Shown piece after piece: positions 57,111-64,000 of a DNA stretch of 64,000 nt (position 1 is its first letter; each line of letters starts with the position of its first letter). This stretch comes from Cellulomonas sp. HZM (GTDB taxonomy: Bacteria > Actinomycetota > Actinomycetes > Actinomycetales > Cellulomonadaceae): the NCBI RefSeq assembly GCF_000708885.1, contig NZ_JEOE01000008.1, positions 54,790-118,789 on the forward strand. The letters run 5' to 3'. The translations under genes and the position numbers were made by a program. The notes under the pieces were generated by a model, which saw only the letters and a program-made list of their open reading frames with translations, was not told the DNA's origin and did not search any database.

Positions 57111-58532
57111 TCAGCGGTCGCTCGGGCCCAGCCCCGCGGCGATCGTCGCCTGGGCCAGGTCGGCCGCCTCGGAGACCGTGAGGCCCGCGGGCGGGGTCGT
57201 GCCGTCGAGCGAGCCGGCGGGGACGATCGCGCGCGTGAAGCCGAGCCGCGCCGCCTCTGCGAGCCGCCGGCCCACGCCTGACACCGTTCGGATCTCCCCC
57301 GCCAGGCCGACCTCGCCGATCGCGACGAGCCCGCGCGGCAGCGCCGTGTTCTCGCGCGACCCCACGGCGGCCAGCGCGAGCGCGAGGTCCGCCGCGGGCT
57401 CGACGACGCGCGCGCCGCCGACGGTCGACACGTACACGTCCTGGTCCGCGAGCCGCGCACCGAGCCGGCGCTGCAGCACCGCGAGCACCATCGCGAGGCG
57501 CGACGAGTCGACGCCGCTCGTGGTCCGGCGCGGGTTGGGGACCACCGACGGCGCGACGAGCGACTGCACCTCGACGGCGAGCGGGCGGCGGCCCTCGAGC
57601 GTCACCGTGAGGCACGTGCCCGGGACGGGCTGCTGCGCCTGCGAAACGAACAGCCCGCTCGGGTCGGCGAGCCCGACGATGCCGCGCTCGGACAGGTCGA
57701 AGCAGCCGACCTCGTCGGTGGGCCCGTAGCGGTTCTTGGTGGCGCGGAGCATGCGCAGGCGCGAGTGGCGGTCGCCCTCGAACTGGCACACGACGTCGAC
57801 GAGGTGCTCGAGCGTGCGGGGACCGGCCACCGCGCCGTCCTTGGTCACGTGGCCGACGAGCACCACCGGCATGTCTCGCGACTTCGCCGCCGCGATGAGC
57901 GCCGCGCTGACCTCGCGCACCTGTGCGACACCACCCGCGGTGCCCTCGACGGCCGCCGACGCGACGGTCTGCACCGAGTCGAGCACCAGCAGGTCCGGGT
58001 CGACGACCTCGACATGCCCGAGCACGGTCGCCAGGTCGGTCTCGTCCGCCAGCATCAGCCCCGGGTCCAGCGCCCCGATCCGCCCCGCGCGCAGGCGCAC
58101 CTGCGCGGAGGACTCCTCCCCGGTCACGTACAGGACCCGCCGCCCCGTGCGCGCCGCACGCGCGGCGACGTCCAGCAGCAGCGTCGACTTGCCCACGCCC
58201 GGCTCGCCCGCGAGCAGCACCACCGCACCGGGCACGATGCCCCCGCCGAGCACGCGGTCCAGCTCGTCGACCCCCGTGGGCCGGGCGCGCGCCGACTCGA
58301 CGTCGATCTGGTCGATGGCCCGCGCGGGAGACCTCGTCGGCGCCGCCGCGACCGTCCGGGGTGCGCCACCACCGGGACCGGTGTCCTCGACCACCGAGCC
58401 CCACGCCTGGCACTCGCCGCACCGGCCCACCCACTTGCTCGCGGTCCAGCCGCACTCGGTGCAGCGGAACCCGGGGCGCGCGGGGGTCCGGGCGGTGCGG
58501 GCGGCGGCTCCGCGCGTCGTCGTCGTGCTCAC
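57111..58532 (-). CDS. radA: DNA repair protein RadA (Sms)
   Basis: A 473-residue RadA, a RecA-like helicase that helps process recombination intermediates. Seen: N-terminal zinc finger (CTEC...CGEC), Walker A GEPGVGKST, Walker B LLVLDSVQT, the RadA-specific KNRYG motif, and the C-terminal Lon-protease-like domain (PRGLVAIGEVGLAGEIR). The GTG start is 73 bases from the divergent TetR gene. It normally neighbours disA, which is here 8.5 kb to the left. Confidence 0.96.
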   Translation of the reverse strand: MSTTTTRGAAARTARTPARPGFRCTECGWTASKWVGRCGECQAWGSVVEDTGPGGGAPRTVAAAPTRSPARAIDQIDVESARARPTGVDELDRVLGGGIVPGAVVLLAGEPGVGKSTLLLDVAARAARTGRRVLYVTGEESSAQVRLRAGRIGALDPGLMLADETDLATVLGHVEVVDPDLLVLDSVQTVASAAVEGTAGGVAQVREVSAALIAAAKSRDMPVVLVGHVTKDGAVAGPRTLEHLVDVVCQFEGDRHSRLRMLRATKNRYGPTDEVGCFDLSERGIVGLADPSGLFVSQAQQPVPGTCLTVTLEGRRPLAVEVQSLVAPSVVPNPRRTTSGVDSSRLAMVLAVLQRRLGARLADQDVYVSTVGGARVVEPAADLALALAAVGSRENTALPRGLVAIGEVGLAGEIRTVSGVGRRLAEAARLGFTRAIVPAGSLDGTTPPAGLTVSEAADLAQATIAAGLGPSDR

Positions 58533-58580
58533 GCAGGCACCGTAGGCCGCACCACCGACACGCCCCTCTTGCCCACGCCG

Positions 58581-58596
58581 CTGAACACGTGTTTAG
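58581..58596. promoter_or_regulatory. Candidate TetR operator
   Basis: CTGAACACGTGTTTAG is a palindrome with a perfect AACACGTGTT core (58584-58593) and one mismatched pair. It lies 9 bases before the TetR start and upstream of the divergent radA gene, so the regulator probably represses its own operon with the ABC ATPase. Confidence 0.55.
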
Positions 58597-58604
58597 TCGG
58601 TGGT

Positions 58605-59273
58605 GTGGAGGACAGGACGGGGGCGGCCGACCGCATCCGCGACGCCGCGATCACGCGGTTCGCGCGCGACGGCTTCGGGGCGTCGGTCCGCGTGATCGCC
58701 GCGGACGCGCAGGTCAGCGCCGCGCTCGTCATCCACCACTACGGCTCGAAGGACGCCCTGCGGGCCGCGTGCGACGAGCACGTCCACGCGCTGGTCCGCG
58801 ACGCCAAGACGGACGCGATGCGCAACGCGTCGCCCGCCGCGGTCATCGCCCAGCTCGCGACCGTCGAGCAGTACGCCGACGTGTTCGCGTACATGGTCCG
58901 CAGCCTGCTCGAGGGCGGCGAAGGGGCTGTGCGCTTCGTCGACGGGCTGCTCGCTGACACCGAGCAGTACCTCGCGGCCGGCGTCGAGGCCGGTACGGTG
59001 CGCCCGTCGCTCGACCCGCGCGGTCGCGCCCGCGTGCTCGTCGCGACCACCGTCGGCTCCCTCCTGCTCACCGAGCTCGACGCCGTCGCCGGCCGCGGGA
59101 CCGCCCCCACCAAGGACCCCGCGCGCGCGATCGTGGAGATGTCGCACGCCGCAGCCCTGCCGGGCATCGAGCTCTACACGTACGGCCTGTTCACCGGGTC
59201 CGAGTACCTCGACGCGTACCTGGCGCGCGAGCAGCAGGACGATCACGAGCACGGGCACGAGGAGGACGCATGA
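58605..59273 (+). CDS. TetR-family regulator of the ABC exporter
   Basis: A 222-residue TetR-family protein: helix-turn-helix (RIRDAAITRFARDGFGASVRV, ADAQVSAALVIHHYGSKDAL) and a helical ligand-binding domain ending in a His/Glu/Asp-rich tail (EQQDDHEHGHEEDA). The GTG at 58605 follows a 16-base palindrome that may be its operator. Its stop overlaps the ATPase start as ATGA, so it almost certainly controls the exporter. The ligand is probably an exported drug-like compound (inference). Confidence 0.88.
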   Translation: MEDRTGAADRIRDAAITRFARDGFGASVRVIAADAQVSAALVIHHYGSKDALRAACDEHVHALVRDAKTDAMRNASPAAVIAQLATVEQYADVFAYMVRSLLEGGEGAVRFVDGLLADTEQYLAAGVEAGTVRPSLDPRGRARVLVATTVGSLLLTELDAVAGRGTAPTKDPARAIVEMSHAAALPGIELYTYGLFTGSEYLDAYLAREQQDDHEHGHEEDA

Positions 59274-60193
59274 CGGACGCGATCGCCGTCGAGGGCCTGG
59301 TCAAGACGTTCGGCGCCAAGCGCGCGCTCGACGGGCTCGACCTGCACGTCGCCACGGGAGAGGTGCACGGCTTCCTGGGCCCCAACGGCGCGGGCAAGTC
59401 GACGACCATCCGCGTGCTGCTCGGCATGATCCGGGCCGACGAGGGCCGCGCGACGCTGCTCGGCGGCGACCCGTGGCGCGAGGCGGTCGAGCTGCACCGC
59501 CGGCTCGCGTACGTGCCCGGGGACGTGAACCTGTGGCCCAGCCTCACCGGCGGCGAGGCGATCGACCTGCTCGGGCGCCTGCGCGGCGGGCTCGACCCGG
59601 CGCGCGTGCGCGACCTCGTCGAGAGGTTCGAGCTGGACACCCGCATCAAGGGGCACGCGTACTCGAAGGGCAACCGGCAGAAGGTCGCGCTCGTCGCGGC
59701 CCTCTCGGCGGACACCGAGCTGCTCCTCATGGACGAGCCGACCAGCGGCCTCGACCCCCTGATGGAGGCACTGTTCCAGGAGGTCGTGCGCGAGCACGCC
59801 GCGGGCGGGCGCACCGTGCTGCTCTCGAGCCACATCCTCGCGCAGGTCGAGGCGCTCGCGGGCAGGGTCACGATCATCCGGCAGGGGCGAGCGGTGCAGT
59901 CCGGCTCGCTCGACGAGCTGCGATCGCTCACGCGCACGGCGGTCACGGTCGCGGTCGACGACCCCGCGGCTGCGACCGCCGCGCTCGCGCCGGTCGACGG
60001 CGTGCACCACCTCCGCCCCCAGGACGACCACCTCGCGTTCGAGGTCGAGCCCGACGGGCTGGACGGCGCGCTGCGAGCGCTCGCGGGCGCGCACGTGCGC
60101 TCGCTCGTCGCGCACCCGCCGACGCTCGAGGACCTGTTCCTGCGCGAGTACTCCGACGAGCTCGCCGCGCTGCGCGTCCCGGAGGAGCAGTGA
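59270..60193 (+). CDS. ABC exporter ATP-binding protein (DrrA-like)
   Basis: A 307-residue ABC ATPase: Walker A GPNGAGKST, Q-loop and signature (YSKGNRQKVALV, a variant of LSGGQ), Walker B LLLMDEPTSGLDP, and switch His in LSSHIL. The C-terminal extension (about 220-307) resembles the drug-exporter DrrA/CcmA type. It overlaps the TetR gene by 4 bases. The partner membrane protein is encoded at 61707, separated by a gene on the other strand. Confidence 0.92.
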   Translation: MTDAIAVEGLVKTFGAKRALDGLDLHVATGEVHGFLGPNGAGKSTTIRVLLGMIRADEGRATLLGGDPWREAVELHRRLAYVPGDVNLWPSLTGGEAIDLLGRLRGGLDPARVRDLVERFELDTRIKGHAYSKGNRQKVALVAALSADTELLLMDEPTSGLDPLMEALFQEVVREHAAGGRTVLLSSHILAQVEALAGRVTIIRQGRAVQSGSLDELRSLTRTAVTVAVDDPAAATAALAPVDGVHHLRPQDDHLAFEVEPDGLDGALRALAGAHVRSLVAHPPTLEDLFLREYSDELAALRVPEEQ

Positions 60194-60198
60194 ACGCG

Positions 60199-61641
60199 TC
60201 AGGAGGACAGCGGCCACGTCCAGTCGTGGAACGGGTCCTCGACTCCCCAGCCCGGCCCGTACCGCTCCTCGAGGAACCGCTCGGGCAGGTGCGGGACCGG
60301 GACGCTGCGGCCCAGCAGCTCGCGGCGGCCGTGGGGCTCGAGCACGTCGAGGTCCATCGTCTCCAGACGCATGGAGGTCATGTGCAGCGTCGCGGTCGCG
60401 CCCTCGACGAGGTACGGGAAGACGTCGACGTGCCGCCGGGTCGCCGGGTCGACGACGTGGAAGTTGAGCCCCGTGGGGTTGGTCCAGATCCCGAACCCGC
60501 GCTCGCGCAGCCGCGCCTTCAGGTCCGTGAGCAGGGGCTTGGCCTCGCCCGCGTCGGCCGCGTCGAGGCGGAACAGCATGTCGACGTCGTCGTCGCGCGC
60601 CAGGAAGTCACCCTCGCGGACCGCGCCGAGCAGGGTCCCGTACGCCATGACGAGCGGGTGGCCGAGCTCGGCGAACACGTCCTCGAGCCGTGCGACGAGG
60701 TCGAGGTGGCCTGCCGAGTCCGTGCGGAGCTTGCCGAGCTCGCCCACGCCGTGCCGGGTGATCATCTGGGGCGGCAGACCGACCGCGGCTCCGAACCGGT
60801 CGAGGTCGTCGCCGAGCCTGCGCAGCGCGGCGCGGTCCGGGAGCACGTCGCCGAACGACCGGATGCTCGTCGCCGTGCCGGGCACCGCGTGCCTCTGCGC
60901 CGCCAGCAGCGCGGCCAGCAGCTGTGCCGCGGGCCTGTCGAGCGGCGGCACGCCGTCGCGGACGCGGCTCGGGACGAGCGCCAGCAGCAGGCGGAGCTCG
61001 TCACGGTCGGCCGTGCCCAGGCCGTCGCCCTGCGCCGCCGCGAGCAGGCGAGCGAGCACCTGCGCGCGTGCCCGGCGCGCCCAGCGGGCGTGCAGGAAGC
61101 GGGGCGGCGACAGGGACACGCCGGTGAGCCGCTCGACGAGCTCGACGACGCGCGGCAGGTCGTCGCGCCGCGCGGACCATGCCACCTGCCAGTCGTCGCT
61201 CTCGGCCGTCCGGACCTTCACGACGAGCGCGCGGGTGCGCCGGCCGAGCGCGTCCCGACGGTTGTACAGCCGCAGCGAGGTGGCGCCGAGCGGCTGGAGC
61301 AGCGTGACCTGCCACCACGGACCGTGCTCGCGCGCGGTCGAGAGCGGTGTCCCGGCGACGAGCGGCGCGGCCGCGTCCTGGGCGCCCTTGCCGAACGAGC
61401 TCACGCTCGCGTCGACCGCCGAGGCGGGCACCCGCAGCGCGCGCGTGCCCTTGGCGAGCTCGACGAGCTTGAGAGGCAGGATCTCCGCCCGGCGCTGGGG
61501 CAGCTCGAGCCTGACCGCGACCGTGCCGGCGGGGAGCGCGACCTCGAGACGGTCGACGTTCTTCGCGCCGTAGAAGCCGAGCGACGGGAACAGCACCGAC
61601 CGGGTCGAGGCGTCCCACCGCGACGCCGTGCTGCCTGCCAT
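60199..61641 (-). CDS. LicD-family nucleotidyl/phosphotransferase-like protein
   Basis: A 480-residue protein whose last 160 residues form a LicD-type domain: MAYGTLLGAVREGDFLARDDDVDM is the family's Asp-rich nucleotidyltransferase-fold motif (DDDVD), followed by VDVFPYLV and FLEERYGPGW. LicD proteins transfer phosphocholine or similar groups to surface glycans. The N-terminal 300 residues are not recognised. The ATG at 61641 follows GGGAGG. It sits on the opposite strand between the ATPase and permease of an ABC exporter, its stop 5 bases from the ATPase stop. The acceptor is unknown. Confidence 0.82.
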   Translation of the reverse strand: MAGSTASRWDASTRSVLFPSLGFYGAKNVDRLEVALPAGTVAVRLELPQRRAEILPLKLVELAKGTRALRVPASAVDASVSSFGKGAQDAAAPLVAGTPLSTAREHGPWWQVTLLQPLGATSLRLYNRRDALGRRTRALVVKVRTAESDDWQVAWSARRDDLPRVVELVERLTGVSLSPPRFLHARWARRARAQVLARLLAAAQGDGLGTADRDELRLLLALVPSRVRDGVPPLDRPAAQLLAALLAAQRHAVPGTATSIRSFGDVLPDRAALRRLGDDLDRFGAAVGLPPQMITRHGVGELGKLRTDSAGHLDLVARLEDVFAELGHPLVMAYGTLLGAVREGDFLARDDDVDMLFRLDAADAGEAKPLLTDLKARLRERGFGIWTNPTGLNFHVVDPATRRHVDVFPYLVEGATATLHMTSMRLETMDLDVLEPHGRRELLGRSVPVPHLPERFLEERYGPGWGVEDPFHDWTWPLSS

Positions 61642-61706
61642 CGGACCTCCCGTGCCTGCGCCGTCGCCGCGCGGTGCGGCCGGGCCGCCACACAGGATGT
61701 CACGCG

Positions 61707-63362
61707 ATGAGCGCCGCACCGGTGAGCGTCCGTGCCGCCCGGGACAGGGCGAGGTCCGGGTCGGGGCGCGGCTCGGGGTCCGGCTCGTGGTCCGGGACCC
61801 GCGGCCTGCTCCGCCTCGCGCTGCGCTCCGACCGCTGGCGCGTCGTCGTCTGGGCCGCGTCCGTGGCCGTCCTCATGTACGTGTCGGTCGGCTCGTACGA
61901 CCGTCTGTACCCGACCGCCGACGCACGGGCGGCGCGCGCTGCCCTCATCGAGTCGCCCGCGGCGACCGCGCTGGCCGGCCCGGGGTACGGGCTCGACGAC
62001 TACACGCTCGGCGCGATGACGGCCAACGAGCTCGCGCTGTGGGTCATGATCCCCGTCGCGATCATGGCGGTGCTCGCGGTGACCAGGAACCTGCGCGCGC
62101 CCGAGGAGGACGGGCGGCTCGAGCTGGTGCGCTCGCAGCCCGTGGGGCGCGGCGGGCCGATCGCCGCGGGTCTCGGGGCCGCGGTGGTCGCGGTGCTCGC
62201 GGTGGGGGGCGCCACGTTCGTGCTGCTCCTCGCGACGTCGCTCGACCCCGCAGGTTCGGCGCTCATGTGCTGCGCGGTCGTCGCCGTGGGGCTCGTCTTC
62301 GCGGCGGTCGGGGCCGTGACCTCGCAGCTCGCGGCACAGGCTCGCTCGGCGTCGGGGCTCGGCATGGCCGCGATCGGCGTCGCCCTGGTGCTGCGTGCGG
62401 TCGGAGACATCCGTGGGCCGGAGTCGACGAGCGTGTGGACGTGGCTGTCGCCGTTCGGCTGGTCGCAGGCCACCGCGCCGTACACGCTCGACCGCTGGTG
62501 GCCCCTCGTCGTGCCGGTCGTCGTGGCCGGGGCGCTCGTCGTGGTGGCGTTCGCGCTCGCCGCCCGGCGGGACCTCGGGGCGGGCGTGCTGCCGGACCGC
62601 GCCGGGCGTGCGCACGGCCGCATCGGCACCGTGCTGGGGCTCACATGGCGTCGGCAGCGGACGTCGATCCTGTCCTGGGGTGCCGCGACGGTGCTGTCCG
62701 GCGCCGTGATCGGCCTGCTCGCGTCGGCGGTGCAGGACTTCGTCGACGACCAGCCGTCGCTCGGGGACCTGCTGCCGCCCGGTGCCGACCCCGTCGCGTC
62801 GGCGTTCGCGCTCTACGCCGTGTTCCTAGGCGTGCTGGCGCTCTGCTACGCAGCCACGGCGGTGGGTGCGGCGCGCGTCGACGAGGACGCGGGGCGGGCC
62901 GCGACGCTGCTCGCGCTGCCGGTCGCCCGTGCGCGGTGGCTGGGGGCGCAGGTGCTGCTCGCCGCGACGGCGGTCGTCGTGATGCTCGTCGTCGCCGGGC
63001 TCGTCATGGGTGCGACGGCTGCTTCGACGCTGGGCTCGCCCGACCAGGTCGGGACCCTGCTCGGGGCCGCCACGGTCACCGTGCCGGGCGCGCTCGTCGT
63101 GCTGGGCGTGGCGGTCGCGGTGCTCGGGTGGTTGCCGCGTGCGTTCGCCGCGGTCTGGGCGTACGTCGCGTACGTCGGGGTCATGTCGATGTTCGGCGAG
63201 GTGCTGCCCGACGGCTCCGACGCGCTCTCGCCGTACACGTACCTGCCGCGGCTCCCGGCCGACGACATGAGCTGGCCGCCGGTCGTCGTCTGCCTCCTGG
63301 TGGCCGCCGCGCTGGTCACGGTGGGCCTGGCGGGCTTCCGCCGCCGCGACCTGCGGGCGTGA
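61707..63362 (+). CDS. ABC exporter permease, large multi-span type
   Basis: A 551-residue membrane protein with about 12 hydrophobic segments, of the type found in polyketide-antibiotic exporters (TetR, ATPase and permease sets in actinobacteria). Seen: short basic Arg/Ser/Gly-rich N-terminus, RNLRAPEEDGRLELVRSQPVGR, and a matching second-half RVDEDAGRAATLLALPVARAR, showing the two duplicated halves. The ATG at 61707 follows AGGA; 65 bases separate it from the divergent LicD start. It is the likely partner of the ATPase at 59270. Confidence 0.88.
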   Translation: MSAAPVSVRAARDRARSGSGRGSGSGSWSGTRGLLRLALRSDRWRVVVWAASVAVLMYVSVGSYDRLYPTADARAARAALIESPAATALAGPGYGLDDYTLGAMTANELALWVMIPVAIMAVLAVTRNLRAPEEDGRLELVRSQPVGRGGPIAAGLGAAVVAVLAVGGATFVLLLATSLDPAGSALMCCAVVAVGLVFAAVGAVTSQLAAQARSASGLGMAAIGVALVLRAVGDIRGPESTSVWTWLSPFGWSQATAPYTLDRWWPLVVPVVVAGALVVVAFALAARRDLGAGVLPDRAGRAHGRIGTVLGLTWRRQRTSILSWGAATVLSGAVIGLLASAVQDFVDDQPSLGDLLPPGADPVASAFALYAVFLGVLALCYAATAVGAARVDEDAGRAATLLALPVARARWLGAQVLLAATAVVVMLVVAGLVMGATAASTLGSPDQVGTLLGAATVTVPGALVVLGVAVAVLGWLPRAFAAVWAYVAYVGVMSMFGEVLPDGSDALSPYTYLPRLPADDMSWPPVVVCLLVAAALVTVGLAGFRRRDLRA

Positions 63363-63370
63363 TGCTCACG

Positions 63371-63430
63371 GCGAGCAAGCGGTTGGTTTCGCCGACCGGG
63401 TCGATCGCGACACCAACCGCTTGCTCGTGA
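63371..63430. terminator. Bidirectional terminator hairpin (CAAGC family)
   Basis: Arms CGAGCAAGCGGTTGGT (63372-63387) and ACCAACCGCTTGCTCG (63412-63427) pair perfectly, with inner TCGC/GCGA pairing (63389-63392, 63407-63410). The hairpin fills nearly the whole gap between convergent genes. Confidence 0.75.
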
Positions 63431-63433
63431 CCG

Positions 63434-64000
63434 TCAGGTGTCCAGCGTCGACGTCGATGTCGTCCCGCCCGACAGGTCGTACATCGTCGTGCCGTCGACC
63501 GTCTGCGCGGGGAACGTCGCCGCGACCCACGCGGCGATCTCCGACGACGCGCTCGAGCCGCCGTTCTGGTTGCCGAAGCCGCCGCCGCCGATGAACCAGT
63601 GGATCCTGCCCTCGGCCACGTACTGCTGGAACTGCGCCAGCGTCGGCGACGGGTCCGAGCCGTTGAAGCCGCCGATCGGCATGACCGACCGCTGCGTCGC
63701 GAGCTGGTAGCTCGCCGCGTTCTGCGAGCCGACCGTCGCGGCGACCCACGTGTACCGGTCCGCGTCCTCGAGCAGCAGCTGTTCGACCTGGGTGCTGACC
63801 GTCGCGCCGTTCAGCAGCCCGCCCATCGAGCCGCCGCCGCGACCACCGCCGCGACCACCGCCGCCGTTCTGCGACTGGCCCTGGCCGCCGCCGGCGCCTC
63901 CCTGGTTCTGGCCCTGGTTCTGGCCCTGGTTCTGCCCGGGGTTCGTCGGCCGCTGCCCGTTGCCCTGCCCGGGCTGACCACCCTGACCGCCCCCGAGACC
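63434..64000 (-). CDS. Glycosyltransferase family 39 protein, C-terminal part (5' end outside window)
   Basis: The last 188 residues of a protein that enters from the right edge. The final 130 residues (YTWVAATVGSQNAASYQLAT, VMPIGGFNGSDPSPTLAQF, QQYVAEGRIHWFIGGGG) match the C-terminal extracytoplasmic domain of actinobacterial GT39 (YkcB/ArnT-like) membrane glycosyltransferases. Before it is a long low-complexity stretch of Gly, Gln and Asn (GQNQ repeats, then GGGRGGG) at about 63824-64000, an insert linking the membrane part to this domain. The catalytic region is not visible. Confidence 0.78.
   Translation of the reverse strand, partial: GLGGGQGGQPGQGNGQRPTNPGQNQGQNQGQNQGGAGGGQGQSQNGGGGRGGGRGGGSMGGLLNGATVSTQVEQLLLEDADRYTWVAATVGSQNAASYQLATQRSVMPIGGFNGSDPSPTLAQFQQYVAEGRIHWFIGGGGFGNQNGGSSASSEIAAWVAATFPAQTVDGTTMYDLSGGTTSTSTLDT

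Overview
The window is very GC-rich DNA with many GTG starts, 4-base start/stop overlaps and several likely leaderless genes. Together with the gene families present (many GH3 glucosidases, LacI/ROK-controlled sugar ABC transporters without ATPases, a GH46 chitosanase, an actinobacterial ArgA, RadA/DisA/MutY), this points to a high-GC actinobacterium of the Cellulomonas type (Micrococcales). The species assignment is inference.

Left edge (1-8062, all on the minus strand): part of a type 2 BREX / Pgl phage-defence locus. It holds a pglX adenine methyltransferase running off the edge and a pglW kinase with a NERD domain. Just upstream lies an unusual 752-residue gene that fuses a DGQHR (DndB-like) domain to a complete principal-type sigma-70 factor. 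This fusion is the most striking object in the window.

8192-24840: carbohydrate catabolism. A LacI repressor faces an operon of binding protein, two permeases, a GH3 beta-glucosidase and a DeoR regulator. Two more GH3 enzymes, a TetR regulator, a DUF1905 protein, two DUF4190 membrane proteins, exonuclease III and a serine hydrolase follow.

24984-36526: a Fic-domain gene with repeated operator-like motifs, the glycerol operon glpD-glpF-glpK with a divergent SorC-type regulator, a single-polypeptide assimilatory nitrate reductase (molybdopterin domain fused to a CysJ-like flavoreductase), and argA.

36550-48586: a cupin, then a tightly overlapping minus-strand operon for a secreted beta-helix protein, a lipoprotein, a Tat-type DyP peroxidase and MutY. 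Next come a large sortase-anchored surface protein, a small anchored protein and disA.

48643-57071: a chitosan-oligosaccharide operon (csnR-E-F-G-H-K plus a GH46 chitosanase) with a CsnR/ROK-like operator. It is followed by a duplicated patch of chitosanase tail and hairpins. This operon separates disA from radA, which are neighbours in many actinobacteria.

57111-64000: radA, a TetR-controlled ABC exporter whose ATPase and permease are separated by an opposite-strand LicD-family gene, and the 3' end of a GT39 glycosyltransferase. Two families of long intergenic hairpins recur across the window. No tRNA, rRNA, CRISPR array, IS element or origin was recognised.
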